From contig JAJFJI010000069.1 of the NCBI GenBank assembly GCA_021774205.1, positions 1 through 5,518 of the forward strand: a stretch of DNA of 5,518 nucleotides, in the 5' to 3' direction. The notes below the pieces were generated by a model. The model was not told the DNA's origin. It was given only the letters and a program-made list of their open reading frames with translations, and did no database searches. The position numbers and the translations under genes are program-made. How positions within the stretch are numbered: the first letter of the stretch is position 1; each line of letters opens with the position of its first letter. Below are positions 1 through 5,518 of this stretch, in pieces. The DNA is from Nitrosomonas sp. Lineage in GTDB: Bacteria; Pseudomonadota; Gammaproteobacteria; Burkholderiales; Nitrosomonadaceae.

Positions 1-22
1 CACCACGTTATAACTACATGCA

Positions 23-58
23 ACTTAAATAGATTAAGTATAAAATTACTCGTAATTT
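23..58. promoter_or_regulatory. Two adjacent dyads, candidate operator/promoter region of the XRE regulator gene
   Basis: Two perfect inverted repeats lie back to back in the leader of the regulator gene. The first is ACTTAA-5 nt-TTAAGT (23-39). The second is AAATTAC-TC-GTAATTT (43-58), with 7-bp arms around a 2-base centre. A TATAAA hexamer (39-44) sits at their junction and could be a -10 element, but no convincing -35 is seen at the right distance. Dyads of this size are typical binding sites for dimeric HTH proteins, so autoregulation by the downstream XRE protein is a reasonable inference. AT-rich leaders give short palindromes by chance, so the repeats are certain but their function is not. 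Confidence 0.35.
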
Positions 59-91
59 GGTGTCGATTCCTGATACTTTTCTGAAGAAAAT

Positions 92-835
92 ATGATTCAA
101 GACATTATTGCCACATTGAAGGTGACACTTAAACAACGAGGCTGGACTTATGCGGATGTTGCATCACAACTAGGTCTTTCGGAGTCCAGCATCAAACGTT
201 GTTTTGCTAGCTGTGATTTCAGTTTGAAACGTTTGCAACGGATTTGTGATTTGATTGGCATGGATTTAATGACATTGATCAATCAAGTGGAAGAAAATCA
301 ACGCAACATTGATGAGCTCAGTGAACAACAGGAAAAAGCGTTAGCTGAAAACGTAAAGCTATTAATGATCGCCTTTTTACTGTTAAATCACTTTTCATAC
401 AAGCAGATCCTCGAGCACTACGCAGTCGAAGCACACGAAGGCACTCAATTACTTGCCAGGCTCGATCACTTGGGAATTATCGATTTATTACCAGAAAATA
501 AAATCCGCATACGTCTATCAAGAAATTTTAATTGGCGTAAAAATGGGCCGATACAGCACTTTTTTGAGGAAAAAGTGCAATCGGAGTTTTTTCAGTCACG
601 TTTTGATCAGACCGAAGAATTACGAATTGTCTTAAATGGCATGTTATCAAACCATTCCCTTAAAATGATTAACCAAAAATTTCGGCGTATGGCACTTGAG
701 TTTGAGAACCAAGTAAAAGAAGACCGCAAACTGGACCTGGAAGACCGGCTAAGTACAACCGCCGTCATCGCGGTGCGTCCATGGCATCTAGGCGCATTTG
801 AACAATTCCGAAAGAATAAACTTTTAAAACCATAA
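92..835 (+). CDS. XRE-family helix-turn-helix transcriptional regulator
   Basis: Predicted cytoplasmic DNA-binding regulator of 247 residues. The N-terminal 65 residues form a Cro/C1-type HTH: helix 2 is around Y20-Q26, the turn is GLS (28-30), and the recognition helix is around E31-F38 (ESSIKRCF). The following segment (F43-I63, with SLKRLQRICDLIGMDL) is typical of XRE proteins. Residues 64-90 are charged and may form a helical linker. The remaining ~150 residues match no ligand-binding domain I can name, although the ending (TTAVIAVRPWHLGAFEQFR, 222-240) resembles that of other XRE regulators of about 250 residues in gammaproteobacteria, as I remember them. The ATG at 92 has only a weak purine stretch (GAAGA, 83-87) upstream. 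The aas-like gene starts 28 bases after the stop, so the two are probably co-transcribed, and control of that gene is the simplest proposed role. The effector and targets cannot be read from the sequence. Confidence 0.9.
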   Translation: MIQDIIATLKVTLKQRGWTYADVASQLGLSESSIKRCFASCDFSLKRLQRICDLIGMDLMTLINQVEENQRNIDELSEQQEKALAENVKLLMIAFLLLNHFSYKQILEHYAVEAHEGTQLLARLDHLGIIDLLPENKIRIRLSRNFNWRKNGPIQHFFEEKVQSEFFQSRFDQTEELRIVLNGMLSNHSLKMINQKFRRMALEFENQVKEDRKLDLEDRLSTTAVIAVRPWHLGAFEQFRKNKLLKP

Positions 836-863
836 TAACACCCATATTTCAATAGGTTATTCC

Positions 864-3800
864 ATGCATCCAGATCAATGGCACTTACTTAAAACCAAAC
901 GTTTTCTGCCACTATTCCTGACCCAGTTTCTGGGCGCATTCAATGACAATGTATTTAAGAATGCATTAATCATTTTGATTACGTATTCCGCTTTAGAAAG
1001 CTCCGGGCTCCGTTCGGAAATCATGATAACCGCTGCCGCTGGAATTTTTATCTTGCCATTTTTTCTTTTTTCAGCCACGGCTGGCCAGTTATCCGACAAA
1101 ATGAATAAAGCCAAGATCATTCAATACATTAAATTTGCTGAAATACTATTAATGATCGGCGCGGCCTTCGGCTTTTTTTTCGACAGTGTTCCGCTGCTTT
1201 TGCTGGTGTTATTTTTAATGGGCACACAATCGGCTTTTTTTGGTCCGGTCAAGTATGGCATCCTCCCTGATCATTTGCAGGAAAATGAACTAATTGGCGG
1301 CAACGCACTGGTTGAAACCGGCACTTTTATTTCAATTCTTCTTGGCACTATCCTCGGCGGCTTACTTATTTTGACGGATAACGGTTCCACCATCATTTCT
1401 GGCCTGGTTATTTCCATGGCGCTGATTGGCTGGGTTTCCAGTCTGTCTATTCCGCCCACAAAAGCAGCGGCACCCGATATCACCATCAAATACAATTTTT
1501 TTGTCGAAACATTTAATATTATCCAGCATATCCAAAAAGATCCTATTATTTTTCGTGCCATATTGGGCATCTCCTGGTTCTGGTTATTTGGCGCTACTTT
1601 TTTATCTCAATTTCCTACTTTCTCCAAAGAAATTATCGGTGGCAACGAGCAAATCGTCACCCTTTTCTTAGCTGTTTTTTCGATCGGAATCGGAATCGGT
1701 TCGCTGTTTTGCAATAAATTATTAAAAGGTGAAATCACCGCAACTTATGTGCCGCTGGGAATTCTAGGTATGACGGTTTTTACCGTGGACTTGTATTTTG
1801 CCAGCATGAACGTGGTTCCAAGCAATGGCAGCACATTCATCGGCGTCGCTGAATTTCTTAATTCATTTCATCATTGGCGGATCTTAGTAGATCTGCTGGG
1901 GGTCTCAATATGCGGCGGCATATACATCGTTCCACTTTACGCCATGGTGCAAGACCGCGCCGAAGATGCCTATCGATCCCGTGCCATCGCCTGCAATAAC
2001 ATCATCAATGCACTGTTTATGGTGGCTTCTGCAGTAGGCATCAGTTTGATGCTACTCAATGATTTTTCTGTAATCGAAGTTTTTTTGGTTATTGCACTTT
2101 TGAATGGCTTAGTCGCGGTTTATATATCCAGTCTGCTACCGGAAGCTTTAGTCAGATCCATCCTGCAGTGGATTTTTCACACATTTTATCGTCTTGAAGT
2201 CAAAGGGTTAGAAAATTATAAAAAATTAGGTGACAAAACCATCATTGTTGCCAATCATTTATCATTTCTAGACGCCGCGCTGATTGGCGCTTATATTCCA
2301 GAACGAGTTTGCTTTGCCATCAATGCCCAAATCGCCAGAAAATGGTGGGTCAGGCCATTTTTAATGCTTGCCGATACAATCCCTTTGGACCCAACCAATC
2401 CGATGTCAACACGGTTATTGATCGATCGCGTCAAAAAGGGAATGAAAATTGTAATTTTTCCAGAAGGACGTTTGACGCTTACCGGATCATTAATGAAAAT
2501 TTATGAAGGACCGGCGTTGATCGCTAACAAATCCGGGGCGCACCTACTGCCAATCATTATTTCTGGCGCACAATACACGCCTTTCTCCAGACTCCGCGGG
2601 AAAGTACGCATCCGTCTATTCCCCAAAATTTCATTGACACTGATGCCGCCTACCTCATTCGACATCCACCAGCCTGTCCGTGGTAGAAGACGCCGGCAAT
2701 TCGCAGGCATCAAACTCTACGACATCATGGCCAACATGATGTTTCAGAGTAACAACCTGCAACAGACCTTATTTCAATCACTGCTGGATGCCAAGAGAAT
2801 ACACGGCAGCACACATCTTATAGCGGAAGACATCGAACGTAAGCCTTTAACCTATGCCCAGTTTATTACCCGCTGCTTTGTGTTAGGTAACACTTTCCGG
2901 AAAATTACACAAGAAGAAGATAATGTCGGCGTATTATTACCCAATATGGTCAGCACACTGATTAGTTTTTTTGGGTTGCAGGCATTTGGACGTACTCCGG
3001 CAATGTTAAATTATTCAACCAGCGAAAAAAACCTGCTCAGCGCCTGCCAAACTGCACACATTAATTTAGTAATCACTTCCAGAAAATTCATTAAAGCTGG
3101 AAAATTTTCTGGCATGATTGATGGACTTAAAAAACAAAATATAACCATTCTTTACTTAGAAGATGTGCGCAACAGAATCTCTTTTTTGGACAAGCTCTTT
3201 GGGCAACTAGCCGGATTTTTTCCACAAACATACTATAATTTAGTCAACAGAAAAAGAAATCCTGAATCGCCTGCGGTCATTCTTTTCACCTCCGGCACCG
3301 AGGGTACGCCCAAAGGCGTCGTGCTTAGCCATATCAATATACAGGCAAACCGGTTTCAGGTTTCATCACGCATTGATTTTGGGCCGACAGATATTGTTTT
3401 CAATGCACTACCCATTTTTCATTCATTTGGATTAACAGGGGGAACACTGTTACCCGTATTAGCTGGTATCAAAACTTTCTTTTATCCTTCGCCGTTGCAT
3501 TATCGAATCATCCCCGAACTGGTCTACGATACAAATGCCACACTGCTATTTGGCACAGACACTTTTTTAACAGGCTATGCGCGGCATGCGCATCCCTACG
3601 ATTTTCATAGTATCCGATATGCATTTGCAGGCGCCGAGAGATTGCAGGATCACACACGTAAAATATGGGCAGATAAATTTGGTGTGCGTATTTTTGAAGG
3701 CTATGGCGCGACAGAGACTGCCCCCGTGTTAAGTATGAATACTCCAATGCATAGCCAGCCCGGATCGGTTGGTCGATTAATGCCAGGAATCTCACACCAG

Positions 3801-4313
3801 TTGCAACCAGTGCCGGGTATTGAAGAAGGTGGTCGATTATTCGTGTCCGGCCCCAATATCATGACAGGCTACTACTTGTCTGACAAACCCGGAGAAATCC
3901 AGCCGCCAATTGACGGATGGTACGATACCGGCGATATTGTCACCATTGACGATATTGGTTATATCACTATTAAAGGACGCGCCAAACGATTTGCCAAAAT
4001 AGGCGGTGAAATGGTCTCTTTATCCGCTGCCGAAGATTACATTGGTAAATTGTGGCCCCAATACGCGCACGCCGTTGTGCAAATTCCAGATCCAAAAAAA
4101 GGCGAACAACTCGTCCTCGTAACGACCAACCCGACAGCCACACGCAATGATTTGATAAGCTACACTAAGGAAAATGGCATCAGTGAGTTAAGTATTCCGA
4201 GAACGATTCTGATAACCGACAATATCCCAGTGCTTGGAACCGGAAAAGCAAACTATGTAGCGCTACTTGAGTGGATTGAATCAACAAAACAATCGACTAA
4301 TAGCGGAGAATAA
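864..4313 (+). CDS. aas: Fused lysophospholipid transporter (LplT-like) / PlsC acyltransferase / acyl-ACP synthetase (Aas)
   Basis: An inner-membrane protein of 1149 residues with three parts. (1) Residues 1-425 are an MFS transporter of the LplT type, with FLGAFNDN in helix 1 and a motif-A-like GQLSDK at 74-79. (2) Residues ~430-640 are a PlsC/LPLAT acyltransferase with the HX4D motif H465-D470 and FPEGR at 532-536. (3) Residues ~650-1145 are an AMP-forming synthetase: phosphate-binding loop TSGTEGTPKG (809-818), GYGATET (946-952), YDTGD (1020-1024), hinge region GRAKRFAKIGGE (1038-1049) and catalytic lysine K1128 in GTGK. In E. coli, LplT flips 2-acyl-lysophospholipids inward, and Aas activates a fatty acid on ACP and re-acylates the lysolipid. 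Here both are one chain, and the length is close to the sum of the two E. coli proteins (397 and 719 residues, from memory). All key motifs are intact, so full activity is expected. The ATG at 864 follows an AGG (854-856) at normal spacing, 28 bases after the regulator gene. Confidence 0.95.
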   Translation: MHPDQWHLLKTKRFLPLFLTQFLGAFNDNVFKNALIILITYSALESSGLRSEIMITAAAGIFILPFFLFSATAGQLSDKMNKAKIIQYIKFAEILLMIGAAFGFFFDSVPLLLLVLFLMGTQSAFFGPVKYGILPDHLQENELIGGNALVETGTFISILLGTILGGLLILTDNGSTIISGLVISMALIGWVSSLSIPPTKAAAPDITIKYNFFVETFNIIQHIQKDPIIFRAILGISWFWLFGATFLSQFPTFSKEIIGGNEQIVTLFLAVFSIGIGIGSLFCNKLLKGEITATYVPLGILGMTVFTVDLYFASMNVVPSNGSTFIGVAEFLNSFHHWRILVDLLGVSICGGIYIVPLYAMVQDRAEDAYRSRAIACNNIINALFMVASAVGISLMLLNDFSVIEVFLVIALLNGLVAVYISSLLPEALVRSILQWIFHTFYRLEVKGLENYKKLGDKTIIVANHLSFLDAALIGAYIPERVCFAINAQIARKWWVRPFLMLADTIPLDPTNPMSTRLLIDRVKKGMKIVIFPEGRLTLTGSLMKIYEGPALIANKSGAHLLPIIISGAQYTPFSRLRGKVRIRLFPKISLTLMPPTSFDIHQPVRGRRRRQFAGIKLYDIMANMMFQSNNLQQTLFQSLLDAKRIHGSTHLIAEDIERKPLTYAQFITRCFVLGNTFRKITQEEDNVGVLLPNMVSTLISFFGLQAFGRTPAMLNYSTSEKNLLSACQTAHINLVITSRKFIKAGKFSGMIDGLKKQNITILYLEDVRNRISFLDKLFGQLAGFFPQTYYNLVNRKRNPESPAVILFTSGTEGTPKGVVLSHINIQANRFQVSSRIDFGPTDIVFNALPIFHSFGLTGGTLLPVLAGIKTFFYPSPLHYRIIPELVYDTNATLLFGTDTFLTGYARHAHPYDFHSIRYAFAGAERLQDHTRKIWADKFGVRIFEGYGATETAPVLSMNTPMHSQPGSVGRLMPGISHQLQPVPGIEEGGRLFVSGPNIMTGYYLSDKPGEIQPPIDGWYDTGDIVTIDDIGYITIKGRAKRFAKIGGEMVSLSAAEDYIGKLWPQYAHAVVQIPDPKKGEQLVLVTTNPTATRNDLISYTKENGISELSIPRTILITDNIPVLGTGKANYVALLEWIESTKQSTNSGE

Positions 4314-4371
4314 ACGCACACAAACAAAAAATGCCAGCCCACCTGTGTTAATTTACCTTGTTACATCATTG

Positions 4372-4631
4372 CTAATACGTAACAACACGAAGCAGTTCTT
4401 TAGCCTGTGCAATCCAATCTTGCACTGGCGATAGCGTAGTACGATAGATCTGCGTGACTAACCTAACTAAGCACCCGCTTTTCATTAATACCTTACTTTT
4501 CAGATATTTCCTTACGAATATTTCTCTCACAACATGCTTTCAGAAGATTCTCTAGCGAGAGAAATACCGGCTTCTTCCAGCTTCGCGGCATACACTTCTC
4601 CAATACTTTCAATTTCGGTTAATTTCGACAT
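4372..4631 (-). pseudogene. DUF4332 (helix-hairpin-helix type) protein gene, degraded remnant
   Basis: Reading the minus strand from an ATG at 4631 gives MSKLTEIESIGEVYAAKLEE and then AGIS, the usual beginning of DUF4332 proteins as I remember the family. That frame stops at 4527 after 34 codons. One extra base near 4550 shifts the similarity to another frame, which reads NLLKACCERNIRKEISEK (4549-4496). After a TAA (4493-4495) it continues GINEKRVLS, a TAG (4463-4465) where the family usually has tryptophan, and VSHADL (to 4445). The third frame then carries the family C-terminus VQDWIAQAKELLRVVTY, ending at a TAG (4372-4374). Roughly 50 residues expected between these parts, mainly the second HhH-like repeat, are missing at a junction near 4440-4447. 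The remnant therefore has a frameshift, two nonsense codons and a deletion, and cannot make the normal protein. A weak GAGAAG ribosome site remains before the ATG. The role of DUF4332 proteins is poorly known; the HhH-like fold suggests nucleic-acid or protein binding. Confidence 0.8.
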
Positions 4632-4652
4632 ACGCTTCTCATTTTTGAATTA

Positions 4653-4692
4653 AAAACCGCTGAAAAGCGCCATAACCCTCTTCAGCGGTTTT
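4653..4692. terminator. Probable bidirectional rho-independent terminator
   Basis: A perfect 12-bp inverted repeat, AAAACCGCTGAA (4653-4664) and TTCAGCGGTTTT (4681-4692), encloses a 16-base loop. Read on the minus strand, the stem ends in five T residues; read on the plus strand, it ends in four. It lies 66 bases beyond the stop of the DUF2182 gene, where it fits as that gene's terminator. It also lies about 340 bases downstream of the plus-strand aas stop, where no better candidate occurs earlier. The GC core is short (CCGC with GCGG), so strength is uncertain. Confidence 0.7.
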
Positions 4693-4758
4693 ACTAACCC
4701 TTTCTTCAATTCATTCCATCCGGAATCAGTGGCGCTCATAGATAAAAATATTTGATTC

Positions 4759-5511
4759 CTAACCAATCTGCAACAGCCAAATTCCCCAGCCAATAAACAA
4801 TATACCCACCACCCTACAGATCAATTGACGCTTAACCGGGGCCATTTTTTCAAGCATGACAAGCAAGGTGATTAATGCCATACCAAGCAAATTCATCACG
4901 CCCACCGCGAACATGATCAACATTTGTATCCAGCAACACCCAAGACAAACCATGCCATGTTTCAAACCCATATAAAAGGAACCACTCGCACCATCACGCC
5001 ATTCAGTTAACAAAAAACCCATCGGGGTCCGGCAGTATTGCAAAAAAGTATGCTTTAACGGGGTAAATTGATAAACACCCGCTAGTAAAAAAATAGCGGC
5101 CGCCAAGTTTACACTCTGGTTATCCATCATCGGCGACAAAAAATGCAGGCCGTGCATTTGCCATTGTAATAATGTCAGCAAGATACTGAATATAAACCAT
5201 ACCAGCAGATAAGCCAAAACAAACGACACGATCATCACTGAGTATGCCGAATGACGTTGCCGGCAGATTTTAGTAAATACCAGGATCATTGGAATCGCCG
5301 TTGGCAGCATCATAGCCGCCATCATCACTGCCCACATCAGATAAACCAATCCAAAATCCATGATACGCCATGCAGATACATCAGACGGCGGCATCCACAT
5401 TTCTGACATGGGAAGCGAGGTCATCTGCCAGTGCTGATGAAACAAATATAGCCATGCGAAAAAAATCACTGCCAGCAAAGACAGTAAAATAACTGGTTGG
5501 GTTTTAGACAT
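4759..5511 (-). CDS. DUF2182 family polytopic inner-membrane protein
   Basis: A 250-residue, very hydrophobic protein with about six or seven membrane segments: roughly 7-24, 53-79, 91-115, 133-149, 186-220 (probably two) and 231-248. Family signatures are the methionine-rich WAVMMAAMMLP (60-70), GVYQFTPLK (145-153) and GLKHGMVCLGCCW (182-194), followed by GVMNLLGMALITLLVMLEK (204-222). These match the DUF2182 family, described as predicted metal-binding integral membrane proteins; no reaction is established. The Cys, His and Met residues near the membrane make metal handling, perhaps copper, plausible, but that is inference. Family genes often sit next to a DUF1326 gene, which could lie upstream outside the window. 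One oddity is F156 in the segment LKHTFLQYC, where I recall a cysteine paired with C160. The ATG is 7 bases from the window edge, so its ribosome site, its promoter and any earlier start cannot be examined. Confidence 0.9.
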   Translation of the reverse strand: MSKTQPVILLSLLAVIFFAWLYLFHQHWQMTSLPMSEMWMPPSDVSAWRIMDFGLVYLMWAVMMAAMMLPTAIPMILVFTKICRQRHSAYSVMIVSFVLAYLLVWFIFSILLTLLQWQMHGLHFLSPMMDNQSVNLAAAIFLLAGVYQFTPLKHTFLQYCRTPMGFLLTEWRDGASGSFYMGLKHGMVCLGCCWIQMLIMFAVGVMNLLGMALITLLVMLEKMAPVKRQLICRVVGILFIGWGIWLLQIG

Positions 5512-5518
5512 GACTATG

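Noticed and set aside
453..852. Short open frames on both strands within or overlapping the end of the regulator gene
   Set aside because: They lie in other frames of a well-supported HTH gene and show no independent protein features.
1173..1180. Run of eight T residues inside the aas gene, a possible slippage site
   Set aside because: It codes for phenylalanines in a membrane helix and the frame is intact. A single 8-base run is unremarkable in a gene this rich in TTT codons.
1683..1700. Three tandem hexamers (ATCGGA, ATCGGA, ATCGGT) encoding IGIGIG
   Set aside because: They fall in a glycine-rich transmembrane helix of the MFS part where this dipeptide pattern is normal. Three copies are too few to suggest a variable repeat.
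875..3795. Several open frames of 65-99 codons opposite to or overlapping the aas gene
   Set aside because: They are shadows of a clear, full-length, motif-rich gene and show no recognisable domains or ribosome sites of their own.
4358..4385. Inverted repeat TTGTTAC-14 nt-GTAACAA at the end of the DUF4332 remnant
   Set aside because: A 7-bp AT-rich stem with no T-run on either side does not make a convincing terminator. One arm is part of the old coding sequence.
4713..4759. Short inverted repeats ATTCC-ATCC-GGAAT and GGAATC...GATTCC near the DUF2182 stop
   Set aside because: Arms of only 5-6 bases with no T-run; expected by chance, and the stronger 12-bp hairpin lies next to them.
1..5518. 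Search by eye for CRISPR arrays, tRNA or rRNA genes, insertion-sequence ends and attachment sites
   Set aside because: No spaced direct repeats, tRNA-like cloverleaf, transposase fragment or target-site duplication was seen in the window.

Overview
The window holds two transcription units that face each other, separated by a decayed gene and a hairpin. The gene content (a fused lysophospholipid transporter/acyltransferase/acyl-ACP synthetase, a DUF2182 membrane protein and a DUF4332 remnant) and the moderately AT-rich coding sequence suggest a proteobacterium. My best guess is a beta- or gammaproteobacterium, possibly a Nitrosomonas-like or methylotroph-like lineage. That placement is inferred from remembered families; no rRNA or other marker is present.

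Left part, plus strand (1-4313). A 91-base leader carries two adjacent dyad-symmetric sequences. It is followed by a 247-residue helix-turn-helix (XRE-type) regulator and, 28 bases after its stop, an 1149-residue protein. The large protein joins an LplT-like MFS transporter, a PlsC-type acyltransferase and an AMP-forming acyl-ACP synthetase (Aas). The spacing suggests co-transcription. Together they look like a lysophospholipid uptake and re-acylation module with its own putative regulator.

Middle (4314-4758). No intact gene of convincing size lies here. On the minus strand, 4372-4631 is the remnant of a DUF4332 (helix-hairpin-helix type) gene. Its start and its C-terminus are still readable, but it has a frameshift, two nonsense codons and an internal deletion. 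Beyond it is a perfect 12-bp inverted repeat (4653-4692) with T-runs on both strands, probably a bidirectional terminator between the convergent units. I see nothing of note in 4314-4371, and no good terminator directly behind the large plus-strand gene.

Right part, minus strand (4759-5511). A complete or nearly complete DUF2182 polytopic membrane protein reads toward the middle. Its upstream control region lies outside the window.

I found no evidence for an exciting new system. The most informative points are the unannotated DUF4332 pseudogene, the paired dyads in front of the regulator, and the pairing of a dedicated regulator with the fused Aas protein.
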